Source: Nitrospirota bacterium (lineage in GTDB: Bacteria > Nitrospinota_A > UBA7883 > JACRGQ01). Taken from it: a stretch of DNA of 64,000 nucleotides. A model generated the notes under the pieces. It worked only from the letters and a program-made list of their open reading frames with translations. It ran no database searches and was not told the DNA's origin. Made by a program: the position numbers and the translations under genes. Shown in pieces: positions 1-7,949 of the stretch. The stretch covers positions 1 to 64,000 of the forward strand of contig JAJRYD010000036.1 of NCBI GenBank assembly GCA_024275955.1, written 5' to 3'. The stretch's first letter is position 1; every line of letters starts with the position of its first letter.

Positions 1-65
1 CCGTCAATAACCAGACGAACGGCCTCCTGCTTGAATTCCGAGTCGAACTTCCTGCGACTTCTCAT
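1..65 (-). CDS. IS3-family transposase OrfA, N-terminal fragment (runs off window)
   Basis: The first 21 codons read on the minus strand give a basic N-terminus beginning MRSRRKFDSEFKQEAVRLV, typical of the helix-turn-helix OrfA subunit of IS3-family transposases. A good ribosome site (GGAGG) lies about 8 bases upstream of the ATG at 65. The gene continues beyond base 1, so its integrity and the OrfB partner cannot be judged. Family assignment rests on this short stretch only. Confidence 0.7.
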   Translation of the reverse strand, partial: MRSRRKFDSEFKQEAVRLVID

Positions 66-140
66 ATCTACACCTCCAAGTCATAAATGATTTCAACAAT
101 TCTAACCTTTCGGTGTGTCCATAAAAATGGGGGAAGATCA
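1..140 (-). mobile_element. IS3-family insertion sequence, left end
   Basis: Upstream of the OrfA start there is a short leader that ends, on the minus strand, in TGATCTTCCCCCATTTTTAT at about position 140. An IS3-type terminus beginning with TG followed by a pyrimidine-rich tract fits the expected end of the element. The other inverted repeat is outside the window, so the exact boundary and the target duplication cannot be checked. Confidence 0.5.
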
Positions 141-481
141 CTTCTGATTCTAGTACATCAAGTATTAATTTCATCTTTCTTTACCCCCCCCCCATTAGTT
201 GTATTGTTCAAAATTTGAACGGTTTTCCTATATTCTAATTCCTTTATCAGTGCATTTATAGGTGTATTGGATTTTAAATACTCTAAGCTGACATCGATGG
301 GTAGAAAGTTAAGAGCAGTAGCGTCCATCAAGAGCTAACGGTATGGTGGCTCACTCAATCTCAGCTCAGTAGAATCGTTCTGAAAAGTAGGGGGATAAAT
401 AGCTGGCACAAACTGGCACAGCGAATATTTGGCGAATATTCATTTTAAAGTGTATAAAAACAGATAGTTAAAAACTAAAAA
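141..481. other. Non-coding stretch with short direct repeats
   Basis: No gene is recognised here. Two short tandem direct repeats lie at the right side: TGGCACA at 404-410 and 414-420, and GCGAATATT at 421-429 and 432-440. They sit next to the tRNA-Pro fragment and, with TTGCCACAC at 612-620 and 622-630 on its other side, resemble arm-type binding sites of a tyrosine recombinase. That function is inferred from spacing and location alone. Confidence 0.35.
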
Positions 482-527
482 TGGTCGGGGCGGTAGGATT
501 CGAACCTACGGTCTTCTAGTTCCAAAA
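482..527 (-). tRNA. tRNA-Pro(UGG) 3' fragment, probable attachment-site relic
   Basis: The minus strand reads an anticodon loop TTTGGAA, a 3' anticodon-stem strand CTAGA, a five-base variable loop, a perfect T arm (GTAGG-TTCGAAT-CCTAC), an acceptor strand CGCCCCG, discriminator A and an encoded CCA, followed by a T-rich tract. The bases upstream of the loop (from 528 on) cannot form the 5' half of a tRNA. Exactly the part of a tRNA gene usually used as an integrase core site is therefore present alone. An acceptor strand CGCCCCG plus anticodon UGG suggests proline. No intact copy lies in the window. Confidence 0.75.
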
Positions 528-701
528 CTTTGCATAAGCTACTTTCAGTTCGTTTAGCGGGATCTATGAAGTGGAGCTGAACAGGTATTGGAATTTTCTT
601 AAATTTGGGATTTGCCACACGTTGCCACACGCTTTTCATAGGTCAACTAATTGAAAGGAAAAGTCTTTTGCTCTCAGAAAACGTTATGGTAGGATAATCG
701 T

Positions 702-1367
702 ATGAAAAAAAGCAAAAGATTCGCGGTTCTAGGGCTCGGCAAGTTCGGCTTCTATCTTGCCACGCACCTCTTTCAGAGGGGGCATGAAGTGATGGCGGTT
801 GATGTCGATAAGGAGATAGTTCAGGAGATTAAGAACTTTTCTACGCAGGCGATAGTCGCCGACGCGACAAATAAGGAAACCCTTTTGTCTATCGGAATAG
901 AGAACATGGACAGCGTTATAGTAAGCCTCGGTACGCGGATGGATCACTCCATACTGACAACTCTGAGCCTTAAGGAGATAGGGATAAAAGAGATTGTCGT
1001 AAAGGCGATTACCGAAGATCATAGAAAAATTTTGGGAATAATAGGCGCTACCGAGGTTATATTTCCAGAACGGGATATGGCCGAAAAAGTGGCCCATAAC
1101 CTTTCTTCCCCAAATCTTTTGGACTACCTTCCTCTTTCCGAAGGGTATTCCATTATGGAGCTTGTGCCACAGAAATCGTTTATAGGTAAAACCATTAAAG
1201 ATATACAGTTGCGCAATGTATATGGAGTGCAGATTATCGCTATAAAAGAGCTGGTTCCAGAACGGATGAACCTTCTTCCTTCTTCTGACACAATGGTAAA
1301 GGAATCCGACGTTCTTGTCGTGATAGGTAGCGATGAAGATCTTCGAAACTTGGAAGAAGAGACCTAA
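702..1367 (+). CDS. ktrA: KtrA/TrkA-type regulatory subunit of a K+ uptake system
   Basis: This 221-residue protein has the length and layout of KtrA. A Rossmann RCK_N domain (residues about 6-125) carries the nucleotide-binding GLGKFG loop at 11-16 and an acidic residue ending the second strand (VDVD). An RCK_C domain follows (about 140-215). Such subunits form cytoplasmic octameric rings that gate a membrane K+ transporter in response to ATP/ADP or NAD(H). The expected membrane partner (KtrB/TrkH) is not next to it: upstream lie only a tRNA scar and an IS end. The ATG follows a modest AGGA at suitable distance. Assignment to the family is firm; the exact partner is unknown. Confidence 0.88.
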   Translation: MKKSKRFAVLGLGKFGFYLATHLFQRGHEVMAVDVDKEIVQEIKNFSTQAIVADATNKETLLSIGIENMDSVIVSLGTRMDHSILTTLSLKEIGIKEIVVKAITEDHRKILGIIGATEVIFPERDMAEKVAHNLSSPNLLDYLPLSEGYSIMELVPQKSFIGKTIKDIQLRNVYGVQIIAIKELVPERMNLLPSSDTMVKESDVLVVIGSDEDLRNLEEET

Positions 1368-1471
1368 CCGTCAACTTTATCCAGCCAAGAAGAGTGCTTA
1401 GCCAAAACTGCTCACGGCATCGCCGCCATTCTCAAAAGCTGAAAGTTCGGTAGTGGTTAGTTGAATTCCGG

Positions 1472-1760
1472 TTGCTTCCCATCCTTATTACAAAGGAGTG
1501 GACTGAGGCACCCCCTTAACGGGCCTGTTGCCAAAAGAGTTTTTTTGGGCATTTTAAAGAAAAACCCATTTTCTAACTTCGTAAAAACAGAGGCTTTAGA
1601 GATTGCCGATTTGTAGCAAAATCGAATTTGTGCCATTCGGCAACAGCCCCTCAATGGCACCCCCTCCGTCCCATACTCGCGCGGGGGAGGAGAGAGACCT
1701 CCCCTTCCGCTTCGCAAAGGGAAGACAAAGGCAACTGTAATTTTAAAACTGATACACTAA
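1472..1760. repeat. Degenerate GC-rich dispersed repeat (family 3), split by MITE copy A
   Basis: The sequence on both sides of the 130-bp element at 1521-1650 can be aligned by eye with 22345-22520. Shared tracts are a 'gcttccc...aaag.gg' segment, a 'cgcggggga' segment and 'cgcatttcgcaaagg..agac' followed by 'actgtaatttt'. It contains no gene. The similarity is partial, so relationship to the other copy is a suggestion. Confidence 0.4.
1521..1650 (+). mobile_element. 130-bp MITE-like element, copy A
   Basis: One of six related ~130-bp sequences. It starts GGGCCTGTTGCCAAAAGAG and ends CGGCAACAGCCCC, so its termini are imperfect inverted repeats of about 14 bp. The interior is AT-rich and non-coding. 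The flanks (TTAAC / TCAAT) show at best a decayed target duplication. Confidence 0.7.
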
Positions 1761-1777
1761 CCAGAAATTTTGTCAGC

Positions 1778-2137
1778 TTACTTTAAATCAGCTTTTCCTT
1801 TGTTCATCGCGCGGGCAAAATCGGCTTTAAATTTGTCTAGCCCGCTTTTTGGTTCCTGCTTCATCCACTTTTTCGCTATGTTGACGATGATGTCGATTCT
1901 TTCCGTGCCGATAATCTTAATGGTCTTCAAGTTTTTTGGCACTCCCTGTGGAAGCACCCATCTGTTTGCGCGGGCCGGTACGATATGGGGAGAGTTTTCT
2001 TTTTTTACACTCTTTGCGGGCTTGTCGGCCTTTGGAGCTGTTTTTGTTTTTTTACTTTCCTCTCCTCTGAAGTAGGCGAATAGAGCGGCGGTAAGGCAAG
2101 CGGTGCCGACAAGCATAGCGGCTAATGCTAGTTTCAT
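1778..2137 (-). CDS. Small membrane-anchored protein, unknown function
   Basis: The 119-residue product begins with an uncleaved or cleavable signal sequence (residues 1-22, MKLALAAMLVGTACLTAALF). A Lys/Ala/Pro-rich linker (about 27-50) and a C-terminal soluble stretch follow. No known domain is recognised. It starts 7 bases after the xerD stop codon on the same strand, making it the third gene of an apparent operon with the metallo-hydrolase gene and xerD. The hydrophobic start followed by a charged linker suggests an envelope location. The reverse strand is also open for about 100 codons but gives an implausible cysteine- and phenylalanine-rich product. Confidence 0.6.
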   Translation of the reverse strand: MKLALAAMLVGTACLTAALFAYFRGEESKKTKTAPKADKPAKSVKKENSPHIVPARANRWVLPQGVPKNLKTIKIIGTERIDIIVNIAKKWMKQEPKSGLDKFKADFARAMNKGKADLK

Positions 2138-2144
2138 TTTTTAT

Positions 2145-3041
2145 CTATCCTCTTGGATGGTTTTTTTCTATTATTTTTGAGAGTCGTCCTCTGTCAAGGT
2201 GCGTGTATATTTCTGTAGTTGTCAGGGTTGCGTGTCCCAGCATCATCTGTATCGCCCTTAGGTCGGCACCGCCCTCCAGCATATGCGTGGCAAAGGAGTG
2301 TCTTAATAGGTGGGGAGATACCGTTTGTGCTATTCCTGCTTTTTGCGCGTACTTTTTTATTATCTGCCAGAACATCTGCCTGCTCATAGGCTTTCCAAGC
2401 CTTGTGAGGAAAAGTTCTTCAGGATTTTCTTTTTTTATAAACTTATGCCTTGCCTCTTTTATGTAAGAGGAGATCATGTCGTTGGCTCTTTGTCCTATCG
2501 GTATAACTCTTTCTTTAGAACCTTTTCCAAAAGTTATCATATATCCAGAAGTAAGGTTGAGGTCTTCGATTTTTACCCTCACAAGTTCGGAGGCGCGCAT
2601 CCCTGTGGAGTAAAGCAGTTCCATCATCACCGCGTCACGCGCCCCGTTGTGTGTCGCTTCATCCGGCTGTGAGAGAAGTTTTTCCAGTTCTTTCACGGTG
2701 AGGTATTTTGGCAGACGTTTTGTCCGTACAGGCAGTTCTATGTTTTGTGTCGGGTCGGCTGTTATTTTTCCTTGCAAAACAGAGAAGCGGTAGAACATTC
2801 TTAACGCCGAAAGTTTTCTCGCCGATGAGCGTGGAGATATCCCTTTCTTGCGCAGATAGGCCAGCCAGCCTGTTATATCTGTCGGCTTAAGGAAGTTTAG
2901 TGTTTTGTCGCTGTTAATTTTATGAAAGTCTAGATAGCCGGCAAGGTCTCTGCTGTAGGCTGTAATAGTATTTTCGGAAAGGTTTTTTTCCACCGCAAGG
3001 TGGGCGAGCCATTCGTCAGGCAGGCTTAACGTCTTAGGCAT
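2145..3041 (-). CDS. xerD: Tyrosine recombinase XerD
   Basis: The 298-residue protein matches the usual Xer length. It has an N-terminal SAM-like core-binding domain (about 5-95) and a catalytic domain (about 110-290). All catalytic residues are visible: Arg149 in STGMRASEL, Lys173 in GKGSKER, His244 and Arg247 in SPHLLRHSFATH, His270 in LGHA, and nucleophile Tyr279 in IYTH. Xer recombinases resolve chromosome dimers at dif during FtsK-driven segregation. The gene overlaps the upstream metallo-hydrolase by 8 bases (ATGCCTAA), implying translational coupling. XerC versus XerD cannot be separated with certainty by eye; the housekeeping context and length favour XerD over a phage integrase. Confidence 0.9.
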   Translation of the reverse strand: MPKTLSLPDEWLAHLAVEKNLSENTITAYSRDLAGYLDFHKINSDKTLNFLKPTDITGWLAYLRKKGISPRSSARKLSALRMFYRFSVLQGKITADPTQNIELPVRTKRLPKYLTVKELEKLLSQPDEATHNGARDAVMMELLYSTGMRASELVRVKIEDLNLTSGYMITFGKGSKERVIPIGQRANDMISSYIKEARHKFIKKENPEELFLTRLGKPMSRQMFWQIIKKYAQKAGIAQTVSPHLLRHSFATHMLEGGADLRAIQMMLGHATLTTTEIYTHLDRGRLSKIIEKNHPRG

Positions 3042-3675
3042 ATCCTTCTGTTTGTCTTAAAAACGGGTTACGCGCCTTTTCCAGCCCTATTGTCGTGGTA
3101 CCCCCGTGGCCGGGGTATATAACGGTTTCATCAGGTAGTATGAATAGTCTGGTTTTTATTGATTTTATAAGAGTGTCGTGGTTGCTGTACTCCCAGTCGG
3201 AGCGTCCTATAGACTGCTGGAAGATGGTGTCGCCCGATATCAGCTTTCCATCGCCGTAAAGGCATATCCCGCCCTTCGTGTGACCCGGAGTATGTATTAC
3301 TTCCAGAGCAAGACAGTCGCAAAGATCTACAATCTCTCCGTCGCTTACCGTAGCGTCATTTAGCGGTGGTGCTTTGAGTCCCATATATTCGGCTGTGTCG
3401 AGCTGTTCCTGCGAGGAGAGCATCCATACATCTTCCTCGTGGCAGAGGAAGGGGATATCAAAATGCTCTACAATGGTTTTTATTGCGCCTGTGTGGTCGG
3501 AGTGGCAGTGGGTATTTAGGACAAGTTTAGGTATAAGCTCATTCGCCTCGATAAACGAGATTATTTTCTTTCCACTATCGCCCGGGTCTACAACGATTGC
3601 CGACTTGTGCCTATCGCAATAGGCAACGATGCAGTTTTCTTCTATAGGGCCAACAGTAATCACTTCAAACTTCAT
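3034..3675 (-). CDS. MBL-fold hydrolase, YcbL/glyoxalase II-like
   Basis: This 213-residue protein is a single metallo-beta-lactamase domain. The metal-binding motif THCHSDH lies at about 55-61, further ligands are in HTPGHTKGG (about 128-136) and SGDTIF (about 148-153), and a final PGHGG is at about 189-193. That set is characteristic of short glyoxalase II-like hydrolases acting on thioesters such as S-lactoylglutathione. The long C-terminal substrate domain of classical GloB is absent, so the natural substrate is open. It is the first gene of a three-gene minus-strand operon with xerD and a small membrane protein, overlapping xerD by 8 bases. Confidence 0.88.
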   Translation of the reverse strand: MKFEVITVGPIEENCIVAYCDRHKSAIVVDPGDSGKKIISFIEANELIPKLVLNTHCHSDHTGAIKTIVEHFDIPFLCHEEDVWMLSSQEQLDTAEYMGLKAPPLNDATVSDGEIVDLCDCLALEVIHTPGHTKGGICLYGDGKLISGDTIFQQSIGRSDWEYSNHDTLIKSIKTRLFILPDETVIYPGHGGTTTIGLEKARNPFLRQTEGYA

Positions 3676-3758
3676 AGCCCTTAGATATTACAATGACTTT
3701 TCGTTATTGCAAACTAACCGGCATTGCCGGCTGAAAGCAGGTGCTAGAGTGTAAAGTG

Positions 3759-4667
3759 ATGATAATAAGTGTAAGCAGACGTACAGATATACCAGCTTTG
3801 TATACGGAGTGGTTTATGAACCGGATAAGAGCTGGCTACTGCGTTACGAGGAACCCATATAACCCGAATCAGGTTAGGAGAGTTTCGCTTTTACCGGACG
3901 ATATCTTTGCGTTAGTTTTCTGGAGCAAAAACCCGGAACCGCTAATCCGGCATCTGCCGGAACTCGATAAGCTCGGCTACCGATACTACTTTCAATTTAC
4001 GCTAAACGATTACCCTGCCGAACTTGAGCCGGCTGTTCCGCCGGTTGAGACGCGGGTAGATACATTTAAAAAGCTTTCGGGATTGATTGGAAAAGAAAGA
4101 GTGGTTTGGCGGTATGACCCGATAATTATCTCCAACCTTACCGATGCCGGCTATCACCTTACTAGGTTCAAAGCTCTTGCCAGAGATCTGGAAGGCTATA
4201 CCGAGCGGGTTATGGTGAGCGTTGTTTCGTGGTACCGGAAAACCGCGAAAAACCTCGCTGTGTTACTGCGCCGGGGGTATCGGTTTGATGAGGGGGCGGT
4301 AGAGAGCGAGGCGACCGACAGTCTGCTTGAATCTATCGCAAAAGCTGGTCAAAAGCGCTCGATTGATATGTTTGCCTGCTCAATGGAAAAAGATTACAGC
4401 TCTATCGGGATTAAGCCGGGGAGATGTTTAGACGAGTCGCTCCTCTCACAGCTTTGGCCGGAGCTTAGCGATCTCTCTGGCAAAAAAGACCGAGGGCAGA
4501 GGAAAGAGTGTGGATGTGCCGTAAGCAGAGATATCGGGATAAATAACAGCTGTATTTATGCCTGCCGTTATTGCTACGCGACTGCCAGCGATGAAAAGGC
4601 AAAGCTAAGGCACAAAAAGCATGACCCTACGGGAGATGAGCTGTTTTCGGTCAGTCTGCCGGTATAG
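3759..4667 (+). CDS. DUF1848 protein with C-terminal CxxxCxxC motif
   Basis: The 302-residue product starts MIISVSRRTDIPA, the usual beginning of DUF1848 proteins, which is why the ATG at 3759 was chosen over in-frame GTGs at 3741 and 3756. The body contains the family pattern FALVFWSKNPEP and WRYDPIII. Near the C-terminus, CIYACRYCYAT supplies a CxxxCxxC cluster (residues about 265-272), with CGC shortly before it. This is the radical-SAM type of Fe-S motif, but at the wrong end of the protein, as if the fold were permuted. Function is unknown. It is monocistronic and divergent from the metallo-hydrolase operon. Confidence 0.85.
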   Translation: MIISVSRRTDIPALYTEWFMNRIRAGYCVTRNPYNPNQVRRVSLLPDDIFALVFWSKNPEPLIRHLPELDKLGYRYYFQFTLNDYPAELEPAVPPVETRVDTFKKLSGLIGKERVVWRYDPIIISNLTDAGYHLTRFKALARDLEGYTERVMVSVVSWYRKTAKNLAVLLRRGYRFDEGAVESEATDSLLESIAKAGQKRSIDMFACSMEKDYSSIGIKPGRCLDESLLSQLWPELSDLSGKKDRGQRKECGCAVSRDIGINNSCIYACRYCYATASDEKAKLRHKKHDPTGDELFSVSLPV

Positions 4668-4805
4668 TTTGAGCGGAAGATTTTTGCGATGACAGGCTTT
4701 CATGGTATAGAATCGACAGGTATTACAAAGCTGTAGAAATAAATGGCGTTGCTGTGGCTCGCTGGCATATAATGTGCCGGTATTAACAAGGGGGTACTAG
4801 ATTTA

Positions 4806-5597
4806 ATGTTTTCGGGATTTCAGACAGCTTTAATAGTTGATGACGATTTTGACGCGAGAAAGTTTGTTGACGGTCTCTTGACGACTCAAATGGGGTTTGC
4901 ACGGGTTAAACAGGCGCAAAGCCCAGAAGTGGCGCTGGAGATGCTTGGCGAAGGCGAAAAGTTTGATATCATTTTCAGCGGGGACGAGTTTTCCCGTATG
5001 AAGGGGGACGAGTTTCTTGGTGAAATCCGCAAGAACCCTGAAACAGTAAAGACTCCGTTCATAATGATGAGCATAAAGAAAGATAAAGAATCTCTTGTTG
5101 CCGCTATCAGAGCCGGCGTTACCAACTACCTTGTAAAGCCGCTTACCGCTGGTCCTTTCATGCAGAAGATGAAAAAAACCTTTACAGATATTATCAGAAA
5201 GGAAGTCGAAAGATTTAACTCAGGCATAACAAACCATGCGGAAATATACCTTACGGGTGACAAGACTTTGATTGGCGAGCTGGTAGATGTTAGTGACAGC
5301 GATTGCGTAATCAGAACACCTATAATCGGCAGAGGGGTAGTTTATATATATGACTTGGTCGACGTGGGAATAAAATTTGAGGGTAGTCTGTTTAAGGTAC
5401 ACGGTGAAATAAAGAAAATAGAAGAAGATACGGTAGATACATCAATACGCTACTTCAATATGCTCTCTATACAGTTTAGCGACCTCGACCACAAGGCAAA
5501 GGGCAAGCTAGAGAGGCTTGTGACAAGCGTCCATGTGCAGAAGGTGGAAGCGGCGAAGGCTCAGCAAGGTTCTAAAGCTTCTTCCGAGCCAGCCTAA
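4806..5597 (+). CDS. Degenerate receiver domain fused to PilZ-like domain
   Basis: Residues about 7-125 form a CheY-like receiver: the acidic pocket VDDD is at 11-14 and the conserved lysine at 111 (YLVKPLT). The phosphoacceptor position, however, reads FDIIFSGDEF, so alignment puts Gly59 where Asp is expected, with Asp60 next to it. Residues about 145-245 resemble a PilZ domain, with DVSDSDC in place of D/NxSxxG and a VQF-like end (LSIQFSDLDHKAKGKLERL). The upstream RxxxR c-di-GMP motif is not visible. The protein may therefore act as a phosphorylation-independent, possibly c-di-GMP-independent adaptor. The C-terminal 20 residues are Ala/Gln/Ser-rich tail. It stands alone. Confidence 0.75.
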   Translation: MFSGFQTALIVDDDFDARKFVDGLLTTQMGFARVKQAQSPEVALEMLGEGEKFDIIFSGDEFSRMKGDEFLGEIRKNPETVKTPFIMMSIKKDKESLVAAIRAGVTNYLVKPLTAGPFMQKMKKTFTDIIRKEVERFNSGITNHAEIYLTGDKTLIGELVDVSDSDCVIRTPIIGRGVVYIYDLVDVGIKFEGSLFKVHGEIKKIEEDTVDTSIRYFNMLSIQFSDLDHKAKGKLERLVTSVHVQKVEAAKAQQGSKASSEPA

Positions 5598-5694
5598 GAA
5601 TAGGCCTATACCTACTTATAGTTTTTCCGCGTTCCGGCGGTATAACGACTGCGGGCCATCACTGTTCACGCGTGGTTGAGGTAAAAGCCGAGCT

Positions 5695-5825
5695 GGGACT
5701 GTTTCTGAAAAGAGTTTTTTTGAGCATCTCAAAGAAAAGTTTATTTTCTAGCTTCCGTAAAATAGAGATGTCAGAGATTGGCGATTTGTAGCGAAATCAA
5801 ATTTACGCGATTTGGCAACAGCCCC
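5695..5825 (+). mobile_element. 131-bp MITE-like element, copy B with 5-bp target duplication
   Basis: It begins GGGACTGTTTCTGAAAAGAG and ends TTTGGCAACAGCCCC. The flanking GAGCT at 5690-5694 is repeated exactly at 5826-5830, so this copy shows a 5-bp target-site duplication. It has no coding capacity. Confidence 0.85.
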
Positions 5826-5953
5826 GAGCTGAACCTTCCCGAACCACCAAACAGTTTACAGCCACCAGCCGGATTCACATTTATGGCAACCGGCCCTCAT
5901 ACGCTTATCGAAACAGTTTGTGAAACAATAAGTCCAAAGAGCGTTAATCGTTA

Positions 5954-6241
5954 GCCGTCTCTCAAAAAGTTGTTTCATACTGCGAATAAAGGTTAATATC
6001 GGTTTTTAACTCTTTGGAAATCGCAAGAAGAATGAAGAAGTAACCAAAAACATAGTCATTAAACTCAAGGTTATTTGCAAGAACCTCCTCCTTAGCAAAG
6101 CGGAAAGAGGGGTCGCCCAAAGGGCGGGGGTGGTTCTTAGCCGGTAAGCCTTCCGGCATTCGACAGGCTCACGCCGCCTTCCCTTCTTAAAAAGGGAAAG
6201 GTTTTTATAATCGTTTAAACAGTAAATTTTTCAGGGACGAC
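5954..6241 (+). mobile_element. ~290-bp TA-flanked MITE-like element, copy 1
   Basis: Ends are inverted: GCCGTCTCTCAAAAAGTTG at the left and TTTTTCAGGGACGAC at the right, each bordered by TA (5952-5953 and 6242-6243). The interior aligns over its full length with 17829-18255 and 19054-19343, including AACTCAAGGTTATTT and a hairpin-like CTTAGCCGGTAAGCC segment. There is no believable gene inside. A TA duplication is typical of mariner/IS630-like or some IS5-like transposases; none is encoded in the window. Confidence 0.75.
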
Positions 6242-6278
6242 TAGTTAGGGTTTTGGGTAGGTGAGTTAGGTATGGCAG

Positions 6279-7454
6279 TTAATCATCTCTATTTTTCAGG
6301 TATTGTTGGACAGCCGAGAATTGTCCAGTCCGCTTTAGCATTTTTTTCGCGCGGTATGATTTTTCGGCCTGTTCAATCAGTTTTGTTATCATCTCTTTGA
6401 AGCTTATGCCGCTCTCTTCCCATAGATAAAAAGAAAGAGAGCCTGGGATGGAGTTTAGTTCGGTTATTGTAATCTCTCCGCTTTGGCTTAAAAGAAAATC
6501 TACCCGCGCGGAGCCGGAGCAGTCGAGCAGGTTGAACACTTTTACAGCAAGCTCTTTGATTTTTTTTGTCGTTGTTTCATCAATTTTCGCTGGTAAAGCC
6601 CGAGAGACGTTTGCCATTCCGCCGCCTGTTCCTTTTTTGCCGCCTTTCATATATTTTTGCTCGTAGTCAAGGAAGCCTTCGCTGAAAACCTCTTCACAAA
6701 CCGAAGCGACAGCATCTCCATCGCCTCCCATCACGGCGCAGTTTATCTCCCTCGGGTTTATCACTCCTTCTTCCACTATAAGCTTGCGGTCAAAACGGGA
6801 TGCCTCATCGAGAGCGGCAGAGAGGAGGTCGGCAGAATCTACTTTTGTAATCCCGACCGATGAGCCGGCAGAGGAAGGCTTTACAAATATAGGGAACCGG
6901 AAGCTGTCGGTTATCTCTTTTCGCACTTCAGCATTTTTATTTTCGATTCTACTTTTCAAAAAACCTTTAAACCTTACGATAGGCAAACCTTCTGCCTTTA
7001 GTATTAGCTTTTGAAATAGCTTGTCCATCCCGACTGCGCTTGATGCTACTGGTGAGCCTGTGTACGGTATATCGGCAAGCTCGAAAAGCCCCTGCAGGGA
7101 GCCATCCTCACCGCCGGAGCCATGAATAAGCGGGAAGGCGATATCTATTTTTAGATTGGTGTCTATCAGTTTTTGAAAGAACCGACCTGTATCGTGCCGT
7201 AAAGGGTAGGGCGGCAGTACCTTGCGGTTGAACTTTGCAAGGCCGCTTTTGTTGCCGGTAAAAATCTCTTTGTAGCGCGTCACATCTTTCAGCCGGTCGT
7301 CTACTATCCAGTCGCCATCCTCGGTTATGTAAACCGGCAGTGGGTCGTATTTTTCCTTATCAATGTTTTTGTAAACCTGATCGAAAGTTATTATAGAAAC
7401 TTCATGCTCGGCGCTTACCCCTCCGAATATAAGACCGACCCTCTTTTTTTGCAT
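6279..7454 (-). CDS. ddl: D-alanine--D-alanine ligase
   Basis: The 391-residue ATP-grasp enzyme joins two D-Ala molecules for the peptidoglycan precursor. Visible motifs are the N-terminal VGLIFGGVSAEHEVS, PLIHGSGGEDGSLQGLFEL (substrate loop), PVASSAVGMDK, FPIFVKPSSAGSSVG (ATP site) and the C-terminal metal site ITELNSIPGS. The ATG at 7454 gives MQKKRVGLIF, the usual family start; a longer form from TTG at 7493 lacks support. It is somewhat longer than E. coli DdlB (306) through central insertions, like DdlA/VanA-type enzymes. It is isolated from a mur cluster and flanked on both sides by MITE-like elements. Confidence 0.92.
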   Translation of the reverse strand: MQKKRVGLIFGGVSAEHEVSIITFDQVYKNIDKEKYDPLPVYITEDGDWIVDDRLKDVTRYKEIFTGNKSGLAKFNRKVLPPYPLRHDTGRFFQKLIDTNLKIDIAFPLIHGSGGEDGSLQGLFELADIPYTGSPVASSAVGMDKLFQKLILKAEGLPIVRFKGFLKSRIENKNAEVRKEITDSFRFPIFVKPSSAGSSVGITKVDSADLLSAALDEASRFDRKLIVEEGVINPREINCAVMGGDGDAVASVCEEVFSEGFLDYEQKYMKGGKKGTGGGMANVSRALPAKIDETTTKKIKELAVKVFNLLDCSGSARVDFLLSQSGEITITELNSIPGSLSFYLWEESGISFKEMITKLIEQAEKSYRAKKMLKRTGQFSAVQQYLKNRDD

Positions 7455-7514
7455 CGGGTAAATATACCATACGGTTTTGGGCCAAGTCTCCAATGGAGGG
7501 GCTTAGCCCAAAGT

Positions 7515-7643
7515 GGGATTGTTTTCCAAAGAGATTTTTGAGCATTTTAAGGGAAAGCTCACTTTCTCACTTCTTTAAAGTGGAGCTGTCCGAGATCGGC
7601 AATTTTCAGCAAGATCAAACTTATCGCATTTGCCAACAGCGCC
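7515..7643 (+). mobile_element. 129-bp MITE-like element, copy C with 5-bp target duplication
   Basis: It begins GGGATTGTTTTCCAAAGAG and ends TTTGCCAACAGCGCC. The pentamer AAAGT at 7510-7514 recurs at 7644-7648, an exact target duplication, even though the terminal repeats have diverged. Confidence 0.82.
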
Positions 7644-7876
7644 AAAGTGCCAAGATATGGTGCTGATAACTGACAGCGGGAGTGCCGGAGCTAAGCTTGG
7701 CTATATTCTAACGCCTCTCTTCTCCCAGCCTCCTTGACAGAAAATAGCTGTAGCGAAAGGGGAAATTATGCAGTCATAAGGCACACTTTGGCTCAGCTTG
7801 AAGGCTACTTTACCTATCTTCTTTTAAATCAATATGATATAAATAACCTAACTGTCTAACCCCTAAAAAAAATATC

Positions 7877-7913
7877 TTGACTATATGGGTAGGGTTTAGT
7901 TAGTATAACCCTA
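7877..7913 (+). promoter_or_regulatory. Promoter with overlapping palindrome upstream of the DUF2061 gene
   Basis: TTGACT (7877-7882) and TAGTAT (7901-7906) are spaced by 18 bases. A perfect 7-bp inverted repeat, TAGGGTT (7890-7896) and AACCCTA (7907-7913), with a 10-base spacer straddles the -10 region, the position expected for a repressor site. The regulator is unknown. Confidence 0.5.
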
Positions 7914-7949
7914 TATTCAACGATTGGTTTTATTAGAGGAGCGGTTGCT

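Noticed and set aside
1457-1717. Minus-strand 86-codon frame
   Set aside because: It runs through a MITE-like element and its flanking repeat; composition and location argue against a gene.
5962-6159. Minus-strand 65-codon frame inside the 290-bp element
   Set aside because: The equivalent frame is not kept in the other two copies, so it is chance.
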